DNA of 64,000 bases from Emticicia aquatica. GTDB taxonomy: Bacteria; Bacteroidota; Bacteroidia; Cytophagales; Spirosomataceae. Made by a program: the position numbers and the translations under genes. The DNA lies in the NCBI RefSeq assembly GCF_923079645.1, contig NZ_CAKLPY010000001.1, positions 1,632,001-1,696,000 on the forward strand, written 5' to 3'. The first letter of the stretch is position 1. Each line of letters begins with the position of its first letter. The notes under the pieces were generated by a model that did no database searches, was not told the DNA's origin, and was given only the letters and a program-made list of their open reading frames with translations. Shown here piece by piece: positions 52,401 through 61,416 of the stretch.

Positions 52401-55007
52401 TTATCTCGGTCTTCCTCCAGTTGCTGGCTGTTGTGTTGTAGTTCCACCATCACCTTCCCCTGCTTTGGCATCATCATTACTAACTTTTTTCTTGCTACGG
52501 AACATATTACCACCGTTGAAATCCATCTTACCAAACATATAACTAAGTGTAAAACGAATACCTCGGTTATAAATATTACGTGTTGTTAAGCTTGAAAATG
52601 TAGGGTCGCCCGAAGAACTTTTGATGGATAATGTTTTGGTAAACGGATTATCAAGACCAATATTGAAACTTCCTTTTTTATTTGTAAAGTCTTTTTTAAC
52701 TCCTAAGTTATAGAATCTAAAACTTCCTTGATAACCTTGTAATTGAATCTGGCGGCTACCAATAAATCCAAAAGCTTGAGCTCCCCAACCTTTATTGAAA
52801 GAATATGAAGCATTAAAGTTATAATTAGCATTCCAACCTTTGTTTGAAATAGCCACAACCGAATTTTTGTAAGTATTATCAGTTTGCAAAACAGGAACCA
52901 CAATTGAGCCATTCAGCAAATTATTAGTAATATTTGTTCCTGCTCCGATTCTGAATTTTTTAGTCGGTTGAAGATTCAAGAATATACTTGACCCATAGAA
53001 ATTAGTTTTTCCAATATTATCAAAAGTTGATGTAACTACTCCCTGCTCGCTAACAGTTTTGACTGTTGTAATATTGTTATCCGTAAATCTTCTAAATACA
53101 GAAAAATTAATTGAATTTGCCTTGAAAAATGTGCTATAATTAACTTCAAAATTATGGCTTAGCTCAGGTTTCAACAATGGATTACCGTATGAAATATTCA
53201 GTGGGTCAGAGTAATTCACAAAAGGATTCAAAAATTCAAGAGAAGGTCGTTGAATACGTTGTCCATAACTAAATCTAACTTTATGATTCTTCGGAAAATC
53301 TTTTGAAACAGTAAAAGTTGGAACTATATTATCGTAAGGTGCAATCGTTGTTGGCTTGTCAGATGTTTGAAATTTGGCATTAATCTTTGTGTTTTCGTAA
53401 CGAACGCCCATTTTTAAGCCCCATTTTTTAGGCAAAGAAATAGTTAAAGTTGAATAAACGGCCGCAACATTTTGGTCATAATTAAAATTATTAGTTCTGC
53501 TTGGCTGAATCACATAAGTACCAGACTGAGTATCATAATTAAAGAAATCAAACTCACTTGTTACATTACGAATGATGTATTTAGCACCAACTTCAAAAAT
53601 GTTTTTCTTGAAAGGATAGGTATAATCGGTTTGGAGAGTTGTTTCAGCATTTATACCATCGTTATTACTCTTATTAAACGGACTATTATTTCTTTTGGTG
53701 GTAAAGTCGGTTGTTCTTACATTTCTACCGTGTTGAGCCAAAAACGTAAACTCGTGACCTTGCTCTTTGAAAGTTTTTGTATAGTTAAAATCAGCATCGA
53801 TACTGTTATTATTACGAATATTTGCTACATTTTGAGCATATTGCATAATAATCGCATCGGTTGCACTTTTCAAAGTTGTTGTTTGAGGGCCTGTCGTATT
53901 GAAATTTCCAACGCCATATCTTGCACTCAAAGTAATAGAGTTTTTAGGATTAAAATCATAATCTATCGTTAATTGTGTATTACCAAACAAACGTTTTACA
54001 TTGCTTGAATCTTTCTGTGTAAGATAAGTCTCAATACCACGAACCGAGTTTTTTCGAGTTGTGATACCGCTACTTGGCGTATTGTATGAAGTATTTGAAC
54101 CAAAGTTTAGAGCAATACCTAATTTTTTCTTTTTAAAATTAACATTTCCGAATGCATTTGCTCCACGAACACCCGCACCAGCATTCAAAAAACCAGTTAA
54201 ACCTTGTAAATTATTTTTCTTTGTAATGATATTAATAATTCCTGCCGTTCCTTCTGCATCATATTTAGCTGATGGTGAGGTAATTACCTCCACTTGTTTA
54301 ATCATATCTGCAGGAATTTGCTTAATCGCATCAGCCACATTACTAGCTAAAATACTTGAAGGCTTATTGTTAATCAACACTTTGATATTGCCACTACCAC
54401 GCATTTGAACGTTTCCGTCCATATCAACCGTCAACATTGGAACTTTTCTAAGTACATCTTCGGCAGTCCCACCTTTACTCGTAATATCTTTGTCGGCATT
54501 ATAAACCAAACGGTCTACTTTGTCTTCGATTAATGAAGCTTGACCCGTAACAGTTACTTCACTTAAAATTTTTGTATCAGTAACCATCAACATATTACCT
54601 ACGTTGACTTCAACTTTATTGGTCGCAACTTCAACATTTACTTTCACGGCATTTTTATAGCCAATAAAAGTACCTACAACCTTATACGTTCCTTTTGCGA
54701 GGTTTTTTACAGTAAAAGCACCATTCAAATCGGTCATTGCTCCATCTACAACCTTATTATTTTTGTCATAAACTGCAACAGAAGCAAACTCAACAGGTTT
54801 ATTTGTAGTAGAATCAATTAATTTTCCGCTAATTTTGGCCGAACCACGTGGAATTTCGTCTTGTGGAACTTGTGGCTGTTGATTCATTCCAGGGAAATTT
54901 CCGCCACCCATTCTCATACCACCACCACCACCCATACCCGGCATTTGTCCGAATGAGGCTGCAAAAGTTCCTAAAATAAAAAGTAAAAGTAAATTTAGTT
55001 TTTTCAT
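52401..55007 (-). CDS. outer-membrane beta-barrel receptor (TonB-dependent family)
   Basis: An 868-aa outer-membrane protein of the OMP_b-brl_3 type. Signal peptide (about 1-20), then an unusual Gly/Met/Asn/Gln-rich stretch (MGGGGGMRMGGGNFPG), a carboxypeptidase-regulatory domain (SAKISGKLIDSTTNKPVEFASV), a plug domain (GGTAEDVLRKVPML; VLINNKPSSILA) and a long barrel. No SusD gene adjoins it, so it is not a PUL-type SusC pair. Cargo unknown. Confidence 0.88.
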   Translation of the reverse strand: MKKLNLLLLFILGTFAASFGQMPGMGGGGGMRMGGGNFPGMNQQPQVPQDEIPRGSAKISGKLIDSTTNKPVEFASVAVYDKNNKVVDGAMTDLNGAFTVKNLAKGTYKVVGTFIGYKNAVKVNVEVATNKVEVNVGNMLMVTDTKILSEVTVTGQASLIEDKVDRLVYNADKDITSKGGTAEDVLRKVPMLTVDMDGNVQMRGSGNIKVLINNKPSSILASNVADAIKQIPADMIKQVEVITSPSAKYDAEGTAGIINIITKKNNLQGLTGFLNAGAGVRGANAFGNVNFKKKKLGIALNFGSNTSYNTPSSGITTRKNSVRGIETYLTQKDSSNVKRLFGNTQLTIDYDFNPKNSITLSARYGVGNFNTTGPQTTTLKSATDAIIMQYAQNVANIRNNNSIDADFNYTKTFKEQGHEFTFLAQHGRNVRTTDFTTKRNNSPFNKSNNDGINAETTLQTDYTYPFKKNIFEVGAKYIIRNVTSEFDFFNYDTQSGTYVIQPSRTNNFNYDQNVAAVYSTLTISLPKKWGLKMGVRYENTKINAKFQTSDKPTTIAPYDNIVPTFTVSKDFPKNHKVRFSYGQRIQRPSLEFLNPFVNYSDPLNISYGNPLLKPELSHNFEVNYSTFFKANSINFSVFRRFTDNNITTVKTVSEQGVVTSTFDNIGKTNFYGSSIFLNLQPTKKFRIGAGTNITNNLLNGSIVVPVLQTDNTYKNSVVAISNKGWNANYNFNASYSFNKGWGAQAFGFIGSRQIQLQGYQGSFRFYNLGVKKDFTNKKGSFNIGLDNPFTKTLSIKSSSGDPTFSSLTTRNIYNRGIRFTLSYMFGKMDFNGGNMFRSKKKVSNDDAKAGEGDGGTTTQQPATGGRPR

Positions 55008-55071
55008 TATATATTTGATTGAAATGTAATTTTGGTCTTCAGCAGATTTCTAAAGAATTCTTGTTTTAATG

Positions 55072-55079
55072 CAAAAATA
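55072..55079 (-). promoter_or_regulatory. -7 box TATTTTTG for the outer-membrane receptor
   Basis: A perfect TAnnTTTG on the minus strand, 64 bases upstream of the ATG at 55007. No clear -33 TTG. Confidence 0.45.
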
Positions 55080-55210
55080 ATGCTTATTTATGCTTTAAAA
55101 ACTAAATTTTGTACCAAAAGATTACGATAATTTACCAGTGGTAGAAAAGTATAGACGAATGGCGTAGAATAATCGACAATGAAAGTTTGTCTCGATAATT
55201 TAAAAACTAT

Positions 55211-55390
55211 TTATTGAGCTAACAAGTATTTTCTTCTTATTGGATTAATTAAAAATTTCTTATGAGAAGTAAAACTTTCAGCGTGCATTTGTCCAAACAA
55301 TAGCTTCCATTCCTCAAAGCGTTCGGGTTCGGCTTGATGAAATTTTTTTGAATCTATTTTTTTTGAAATTAAGTATTCGTCAAATGTCAT
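55211..55390 (-). CDS. small conserved hypothetical protein
   Basis: A 59-aa soluble protein: MTFDEYLISKKID, then EPERFEEWKLLFGQMHAESF and FLINPIRRKYLL. I recall similar short proteins with the closing FLINPIRRKY motif in other Bacteroidota, so it is probably real. Function unknown. ATG 55390 is preferred to 55399 as it begins the conserved MTFDEYL. Confidence 0.7.
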   Translation of the reverse strand: MTFDEYLISKKIDSKKFHQAEPERFEEWKLLFGQMHAESFTSHKKFLINPIRRKYLLAQ

Positions 55391-55519
55391 TGTAAACAAA
55401 AATGTTCAGATGTTGATTTAGTTTGTACTAAAAATCACCCTAAAAGTTTATTTGCAAAACTATTTACAATTTCTCAATTTTATAGCAGATTATTATTTTT
55501 TTTCAAAAATCAATCTCAA

Positions 55520-56563
55520 ATGTTTTCTAAAATAGCAATTATTTATTCATTCTTGGCTTTCAACTTAATTAGTTGTCAAAATCAGGCAGTTATATTTGAA
55601 GACCAAAAACTGAAAGGTGTTTGTTTCGTTGCTCCTCCAATGCCAATCGAAGCCAATGAATTTGAACCAATTAGAAACATAAATGCAGGTTGGGTCGCAC
55701 TTACTCCTTATGGATTTACTCGTGATGGAAATCCTAGTTTTATGTACAATAAATCTTCTGATGGACATTGGTGGGGAGAATCTCCACATGGTGTTGCTGA
55801 ATGTGTTAAAATGGCTCATGAAAAAGGGTTAAAAGTGATGCTCAAACCTCACGCTTGGGTACAAAGTGCCGCAAGTTCATTTACTGGAGATTTAGATTTT
55901 AAAACCGACGCAGAATGGTTAGTTTTTGAAAAAACTTTTGGCGAATATTTGTTAGATTTCGCTAAAGTTGCAGATTCTACAAATACAGAAATGTATTGTA
56001 TTGCTACAGAATTTGAAAATTTTATTAAAAAAAGGCCTGATTTTTGGCATAAAATAATCAAAGACATCCGAAAAGTGTATAAAGGTAAACTTACTTATGC
56101 TGAAAACTGGGATAGTTATGATAAAGTACCATTTTGGAATGAACTTGATTTCATCGGTGTCGATGGATATTTTCCTTTAACTGATGAAAAATCTCCTGAT
56201 TTAGCTACTATCCGAAGCGGTTGGGAAAAGCACAAAAACGAATTAGAAAAATTCAGTAGGAAAATTCAAAAACCTATACTTTTTACAGAAATGGGTTATC
56301 AAAGTACTGATTTCACTACACATAAACCTTGGGAATCTTATTCAAAACACCCCGATAATGATGTTTTACAGGCCAATGCCTATCGAGCATTTTTTGAAGA
56401 AATGTGGCAAGAAAAATGGTTAGCAGGATGTTTCGTTTGGAAATGGTTTCCAACCATGAAAAGAGAAAAAAAAGAAGGGAAAAAATATGAATTTAGAGAT
56501 AAATATACCCCACAAGGAAAAATTGGCGAAGAAGTCTTAAAAGATTATTTCAAAAAATATTAA
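55520..56563 (+). CDS. GH113-like glycoside hydrolase lipoprotein
   Basis: A 347-aa TIM-barrel hydrolase with lipobox LISC (Cys19). The acid/base-type Glu164 is in CIATEFENF and the nucleophile-type Glu257 in LFTEMGYQS, the two-Glu pattern of clan GH-A enzymes and the GH113 mannanase family. Also GHWWGESPH and KPHAWVQ near the N terminus of the barrel. Substrate not determined; mannan-like polymers are a family-level guess. First of a three-gene plus-strand group. Confidence 0.82.
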   Translation: MFSKIAIIYSFLAFNLISCQNQAVIFEDQKLKGVCFVAPPMPIEANEFEPIRNINAGWVALTPYGFTRDGNPSFMYNKSSDGHWWGESPHGVAECVKMAHEKGLKVMLKPHAWVQSAASSFTGDLDFKTDAEWLVFEKTFGEYLLDFAKVADSTNTEMYCIATEFENFIKKRPDFWHKIIKDIRKVYKGKLTYAENWDSYDKVPFWNELDFIGVDGYFPLTDEKSPDLATIRSGWEKHKNELEKFSRKIQKPILFTEMGYQSTDFTTHKPWESYSKHPDNDVLQANAYRAFFEEMWQEKWLAGCFVWKWFPTMKREKKEGKKYEFRDKYTPQGKIGEEVLKDYFKKY

Positions 56564-56590
56564 TGTAATCTATTAACTAATCAAAATTTC

Positions 56591-57439
56591 ATGAAAAAAT
56601 TAATTCCTGTTGCATTCCTTTCATTGCTTATCTCTTGCCAATCAAGCGAAGAAAAAAAAGAAAATAAATCTGATTCAGTTGCAACAGCTACCACTCAAAG
56701 TGTTACACAATCTCCTGAAACCCTTACATTTGGTTTTAGTAACGAAAATGGAGATAAAATTTTAGCATTTGAAGAAAACTTTGACCCAAAAACAACTTCC
56801 AAAACCATTGATTCCGAAGGGAATATTGTTTCTATAAAGTTCACAAAAAAACAACCAGTTGGCCCGAACGGTGGTGTCAATTTGACTTCCTTTAATTTTG
56901 ATGATTGTGCTGGTTCTATTTTTGAAATTACGGGAGGTCAAAAAGCAAATTCAGCATTTACTTCTATTCTAATGAATGATGTTTTTCTAAAAAATCATCA
57001 ACAAATTCAAGTAAAAACGTTTGAAAAGCCACAAAATATTGATAATATTTCTAGAAACAAGATTGAAATCGACCGAAAAAGAAAAATAAAATCTGCTTGG
57101 CAAATCGCTAACCTAGACACAGATTTAAAAGCTTTTATTGTAATTTTTGTTCCAAAAAAAGATAGTGTTTTAGCAAGTTTAGTAATCGGAAACAATGAAT
57201 TTATTTACCGTGATTATCCTGCAAAATATGATGAAGGCTCAACATGGCGAGTAGATGACGGCGGTGAGTTTTCAAATGATGCTATTAGAATTTTGGCAGC
57301 ATTCAGAAATCAACAAAAAGACATTGAAATTATAACCGAATGGGCGGGTGCTGAAGGTGCAAATATTGAATATTGTAAGACTAATAAAAATAAATTTGAA
57401 ACAATAAAAGAAGCTTCGAGATATTGGGGAGCAAATTAA
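56591..57439 (+). CDS. lipoprotein of unknown function
   Basis: A 282-aa lipoprotein (lipobox LLISC, Cys16), a Ser/Lys/Glu-rich linker of about 25 residues, and a soluble domain with no motif I recognise (DDCAGSIFEITGGQKANSAF; DEGSTWRVDDGGEFS). It follows the GH113-like gene by 27 bases and precedes the next by 19, so the three probably share a transcript. May be a surface accessory to the hydrolase. Confidence 0.7.
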   Translation: MKKLIPVAFLSLLISCQSSEEKKENKSDSVATATTQSVTQSPETLTFGFSNENGDKILAFEENFDPKTTSKTIDSEGNIVSIKFTKKQPVGPNGGVNLTSFNFDDCAGSIFEITGGQKANSAFTSILMNDVFLKNHQQIQVKTFEKPQNIDNISRNKIEIDRKRKIKSAWQIANLDTDLKAFIVIFVPKKDSVLASLVIGNNEFIYRDYPAKYDEGSTWRVDDGGEFSNDAIRILAAFRNQQKDIEIITEWAGAEGANIEYCKTNKNKFETIKEASRYWGAN

Positions 57440-57458
57440 AACCAACAAATCAAAATCA

Positions 57459-58052
57459 ATGAAAACGAAAGTAATCCTTCTCATTTTACTAAGTATTAAT
57501 TGTTTTTCACAGCAAATTGTCTTGAAAAACATTGAACAATCTATTCTTAATAATTTTATTGACAACAAAGTAAAAGTGTTAAAAGCCCTTCAATTTGATG
57601 ATAAAAATGGCAAAAATTATTTAACAGTTACAATACAAGAAGACCGAACTGATGATGATGTTTCTAAAACTTTATTAGTCCAACACCGTATCCAAAAGTC
57701 GCAAGGTGAATATGAATTAATTCGACAAATAATTGACTATGAAACTAAGTGTGAATTTGATAACGAATTAAATTTTATTGATAAATCATTGGTAATTAGC
57801 GATTTAGATAAAAATAAATATGCCGAAATTACATTTCTTTATAAAATTGGTTGTCGAAGTGATGTGAGTCCGGTTGGATTAAAATTGATGGTTATAGAAA
57901 ATGGGAACAAAGCCGCGATTAGAGGAAACACTATTCCTAGTGGATTCGAATCAATGAAAGAAAAAACAAGCGATGCGGCTTTCAAAAAACTTCCAAAAGT
58001 GATACAAGACCAAGCAAATAGACTTTGGAATAAATTCGCTCCTGAATTCTAA
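57459..58052 (+). CDS. secreted protein, M949_RS01915-like
   Basis: A 197-aa protein with a signal peptide (KVILLILLSINCFSQQ). The SDLDKNKYAEITFLYKIGCRSD and GLKLMVIENGNKAAIRG blocks resemble a Bacteroidota group that NCBI names as surface polysaccharide biosynthesis (M949_RS01915 type). That name is recalled and not verified; no catalytic residues are apparent. It is the last gene of the GH113-like group. Confidence 0.65.
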   Translation: MKTKVILLILLSINCFSQQIVLKNIEQSILNNFIDNKVKVLKALQFDDKNGKNYLTVTIQEDRTDDDVSKTLLVQHRIQKSQGEYELIRQIIDYETKCEFDNELNFIDKSLVISDLDKNKYAEITFLYKIGCRSDVSPVGLKLMVIENGNKAAIRGNTIPSGFESMKEKTSDAAFKKLPKVIQDQANRLWNKFAPEF

Positions 58053-58102
58053 AAAACATTCCTAATTTGTAATTATTGGGTGGCTTTTCCATAAATTTTG
58101 AC

Positions 58103-58110
58103 TAATTTTG
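58103..58110 (+). promoter_or_regulatory. -7 box TAATTTTG for prfC
   Basis: A perfect TAnnTTTG match 27 bases upstream of the prfC ATG, with a TTG about 24 bp further upstream. Confidence 0.5.
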
Positions 58111-58137
58111 CACTCGTTTTACAAAATTTAGATACAA

Positions 58138-59733
58138 ATGTCATTTACTGAAGAGTTACACAAACGTCGAACTTTCGCTATCATTGCTCACCCCGATGCT
58201 GGAAAAACCACACTAACCGAAAAATTACTACTTTTTGGTGGTGCGATTCAGACGGCTGGTGCAGTAAAATCGAATAAAATCAAGAAGTCAACCACTTCTG
58301 ACTTTATGGAAATAGAAAAGCAACGTGGTATTTCGGTGGCAACTTCTGTAATGACTTTTGAATATCGTGACTTAAAAATCAACATTCTTGATACACCTGG
58401 TCACAAGGATTTTGCAGAAGATACTTACCGCACACTTACGGCTGTTGACAGCGTGATTTTGGTCATTGACTGTGTAAAAGGCGTTGAGGAACAAACTGAA
58501 AGATTGATGGAGGTTTGCAGAATGCGACAAACTCCAGTTATTATTTTCATCAATAAAATGGATAGAGAAGGACAAAATCCTTTCGATTTGTTGGATGAAT
58601 TAGAACAGAAACTCAATCTTAGAGTTCGACCAATAACTTGGCCAGTAAATGGTGGTTCAAATTTCAAAGGAGTGTATCATTTACTCGAAAAGAAAATGAA
58701 TCATTTTGCCATCAACAAAACTCGTTTGGAAGATGATATCGAGATTATTGAGCTTGATTCTGAGATTTTAGACAAAAAAGTTGGATCAAAAGATGCAGAA
58801 CAATTGCGTGAAGATGTTGAGCTAATTGATGGAATTTATGACACATTTGACAAAAAAGCCTATTTAAATGGAGATTTAGCTCCAGTTTTTTTTGGTAGTG
58901 CCGTAAGTAACTTTGGTGTAATGGAATTGCTCAATACGTTCTGCGATGTTTCACCACAGCCTGTTCATCGCATGACTGACAAACGAATGGTTGAGCCAGA
59001 TGAGAACAAATTCAGTGGTTTTATCTTTAAAATTCACGCAAATATTGACCCTCGTCATAGAGATAGAATTGCTTTTTTGAGAATTTGTAGCGGTCAATTT
59101 GAACGTGGTAAATTCTACAAACACGTAAGGTTGAGTAAAGAAATTCGTTTTGCAAGTCCTTTTGCATTTTTGGCCGACCGAAAAGATGTAATTGAAGAAG
59201 GATATCCAGGCGACGTAATCGGTTTGTATGATACAGGAACTTTTAAAATTGGAGATACGCTAACCGAAGGTGAAGAATTGCAATTTACTGGAATTCCAAG
59301 TTTTTCGCCTGAAATTTTCAAAGAGGTTATTAATAAAGACCCAATGAAATCAAAGCAATTGGAAAAAGGTGTTCAACAATTGACTGATGAAGGTGTTGCT
59401 CAATTATTTTTACTTCAACCTGGAAATAGAAAAATTATTGGAACGGTTGGTGAATTACAATTTGAAGTTATCCAGCACCGATTATTGAATGAATATTCGG
59501 CAAGTTGTGTTTTTGAGGCTCGCCCTTATTCAAAAGCTTGTTGGATAACTTGCGAAGATAAAACCAAATTAGCAGAATTTATTCGATTGAAAAGCAACTT
59601 CATTGCATACGATAAAGATCAAAATCCAGTATTTTTAGCTGAAACAGACTGGATTTTAAGAATGAATATACAAAATAATCCTGAAATTAAGTTTCATACC
59701 ACATCAGAGTTTAAAACTGCTTTACAGTATTAA
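58138..59733 (+). CDS. prfC: peptide chain release factor 3
   Basis: Translational GTPase that recycles RF1/RF2 from the ribosome after termination. G1 [15 protein letters not shown] (residues 17-31), G3 DTPGHKDF, G4 NKMDRE, and the RF3-specific [17 protein letters not shown] and [12 protein letters not shown] blocks. Length 531 aa is standard. Monocistronic with its own promoter and terminator. Confidence 0.96.
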   Translation: MSFTEELHKRRTFAIIAHPDAGKTTLTEKLLLFGGAIQTAGAVKSNKIKKSTTSDFMEIEKQRGISVATSVMTFEYRDLKINILDTPGHKDFAEDTYRTLTAVDSVILVIDCVKGVEEQTERLMEVCRMRQTPVIIFINKMDREGQNPFDLLDELEQKLNLRVRPITWPVNGGSNFKGVYHLLEKKMNHFAINKTRLEDDIEIIELDSEILDKKVGSKDAEQLREDVELIDGIYDTFDKKAYLNGDLAPVFFGSAVSNFGVMELLNTFCDVSPQPVHRMTDKRMVEPDENKFSGFIFKIHANIDPRHRDRIAFLRICSGQFERGKFYKHVRLSKEIRFASPFAFLADRKDVIEEGYPGDVIGLYDTGTFKIGDTLTEGEELQFTGIPSFSPEIFKEVINKDPMKSKQLEKGVQQLTDEGVAQLFLLQPGNRKIIGTVGELQFEVIQHRLLNEYSASCVFEARPYSKACWITCEDKTKLAEFIRLKSNFIAYDKDQNPVFLAETDWILRMNIQNNPEIKFHTTSEFKTALQY

Positions 59734-59750
59734 TTTTGAAATAATAGTAC

Positions 59751-59788
59751 AAAAAAAGGATATTTTATATAAAAATATCCCTTTTTTT
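59751..59788. terminator. bidirectional terminator, prfC / nuoC
   Basis: AAAAAAGGATATTTT pairs with AAAATATCCCTTTTTT with one unpaired G, around a short AT loop. It lies between convergent genes. Confidence 0.8.
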
Positions 59789-59801
59789 ATTAATTTCATC
59801 T

Positions 59802-60302
59802 TCAATATTTTACTTTTATTCCGTGATAAAACTCTTGTTCTTTGTAATCTTTACGAAGCGGATGTCCTTGCCAATCGGCTGGCAATAAAATTCTTCTCAA
59901 ATCAGGATGGCCAATAAAATCAATTCCTACTAAATCGTAAGCTTCTCTTTCATGCCAATCGGCTGTTTTCCAAATGGGAGTCAATGAAAAAACCTGGGGC
60001 AGGGGTTCATCTTCTTTATTTCTTGTAACTTCTACTTTCAAAACAAAACTATGCTCAAAAGGAATCGAATTAAGGTGATAAATCACTTCTAAAGTACCTA
60101 TTTCGGGGCCATTGTCGATAGCAGTAATACAAGAAAGAAAATCAAAATATAAATTTGGATGAACGTGAAGAAACTGACAGATTTCTAGTAAATGTGTGCT
60201 ATCAATCGTAATGCTTTTTTGGGGTGAAATAGTATCTTCTTTCAAGATAATCTCATTACCAAACATCTTTATTAATAATTCTTTTATCTCGCTAAAACTC
60301 AT
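59802..60302 (-). CDS. nuoC: NADH-quinone oxidoreductase subunit C (isolated)
   Basis: The 30-kDa peripheral-arm subunit of respiratory complex [21 protein letters not shown] and [21 protein letters not shown] are the NuoC signature. Length 166 aa is complete. It has its own promoter box and no other nuo gene beside it: downstream is the convergent prfC and upstream is pyrB. So this subunit is encoded away from the rest of complex I. Confidence 0.95.
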   Translation of the reverse strand: MSFSEIKELLIKMFGNEIILKEDTISPQKSITIDSTHLLEICQFLHVHPNLYFDFLSCITAIDNGPEIGTLEVIYHLNSIPFEHSFVLKVEVTRNKEDEPLPQVFSLTPIWKTADWHEREAYDLVGIDFIGHPDLRRILLPADWQGHPLRKDYKEQEFYHGIKVKY

Positions 60303-60331
60303 CTTTAATTCCTTAAAAAATGTTAATAAAG

Positions 60332-60339
60332 CAAAAATA
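60332..60339 (-). promoter_or_regulatory. -7 box TATTTTTG for nuoC
   Basis: A perfect TAnnTTTG on the minus strand, 29 bases upstream of the nuoC ATG. The leader includes TTAAGGAA, one of the few purine-rich, Shine-Dalgarno-like stretches here. Confidence 0.5.
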
Positions 60340-60406
60340 ACAGAATTTATTCAGACTTCATTTAAAGCATTCCTTTAATATTCGCCCTAATTTCTTATTA
60401 ATGTTT

Positions 60407-61330
60407 TTAATTTTGCTGAGCAAGCAGATAAAGAACTGCCATTCTGACTGCCACACCGTTCTCTACTTGGTCCAGAATAATTGAATGATGAGAATCGGCA
60501 GCATCGCTCGTCAATTCAACTCCTCGGTTAATTGGACCGGGATGCATCAAAACAATATCTTTATTTAGCTCATCAAGCATTTTTTTATTTATGCCAAAAT
60601 ACAGAGAATACTCACGCAAAGATGGAAAATACTTGATTTGTTGACGCTCTAATTGAATTCTTAAAACATTGGCAACATCACACCATTGTAACGCGGTTTG
60701 AACATTGTGTTCAACTTTTACGCCAATTTCTCTAATATATTTAGGCAAAAGCGTATTTGGTCCACAAACCATCACTTCTGCACCAAGTTTTTGTAAACAA
60801 AAAATATTTGATAAAGCAACTCTTGAATGTAGAATATCTCCAATAATTGCTACTTTTTTTCCTGCTAAATCACCTAGTTTTTCTTGCATTGAAAAGGCAT
60901 CTAACAGGGCTTGTGTTGGATGTTCATGTGTGCCATCACCCGCATTTACAATATTGGCTTTGATGTGTTTTGATAAATAATGCGGAGCTCCAGGGCTACT
61001 GTGACGCATCACTACCATGTCAACTTTCATTGCCAAAATATTATTGACAGTATCAAGCAATGTTTCTCCTTTTTTTACAGAGCTTCCAGAAGCGGAGAAA
61101 TTGACCACATCAGCCGAAAGTCGTTTTTCAGCTAATTCAAAAGAAAGTCGTGTTCGAGTAGAATTTTCAAAAAAAACATTTGCAATTGTAACATCACGCA
61201 AAGAAGGAACTTTTTTAATCGGTCGATTGATTACATCTTTAAATTCTTTAGCGGTTTCTAAAATTAGATGAATATCATTGGCCGTAAGGTCTTTTATTCC
61301 TAGTAAGTGCTTTGTACTGATTGATTGCAT
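60407..61330 (-). CDS. pyrB: aspartate carbamoyltransferase catalytic subunit
   Basis: Makes carbamoyl aspartate from carbamoyl phosphate and aspartate in pyrimidine synthesis. FFENSTRTRLSFELA is the carbamoyl-phosphate-binding signature and HPGPINRGVE the aspartate-side loop. Length is 307 aa. No pyrI or pyrC adjoins it. Monocistronic, 104 bases upstream of nuoC. Confidence 0.96.
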   Translation of the reverse strand: MQSISTKHLLGIKDLTANDIHLILETAKEFKDVINRPIKKVPSLRDVTIANVFFENSTRTRLSFELAEKRLSADVVNFSASGSSVKKGETLLDTVNNILAMKVDMVVMRHSSPGAPHYLSKHIKANIVNAGDGTHEHPTQALLDAFSMQEKLGDLAGKKVAIIGDILHSRVALSNIFCLQKLGAEVMVCGPNTLLPKYIREIGVKVEHNVQTALQWCDVANVLRIQLERQQIKYFPSLREYSLYFGINKKMLDELNKDIVLMHPGPINRGVELTSDAADSHHSIILDQVENGVAVRMAVLYLLAQQN

Positions 61331-61350
61331 TGTGTTTTATTAAAAGATTT

Positions 61351-61358
61351 CGCAAAGT
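61351..61358 (-). promoter_or_regulatory. -7 box TAACTTTG for pyrB
   Basis: A perfect TAnnTTTG on the minus strand, 20 bases upstream of the pyrB ATG at 61330. Confidence 0.5.
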
Positions 61359-61416
61359 TAAAAAAAAGTACTGAATTTTTAACATTGTGTCGTGGCAGAC
61401 CCTAAGTGAAATTAGT

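Noticed and set aside
53472..53972. 166-codon open frame on the plus strand
   Set aside because: It lies wholly antisense to the outer-membrane receptor, has low-complexity hydrophobic composition, no promoter and no recognisable motif.
54844..54851. CCACGTGG core resembling parS
   Set aside because: It encodes part of a conserved PRGSAK stretch in the outer-membrane receptor and the outer parS bases do not match; far from parAB.
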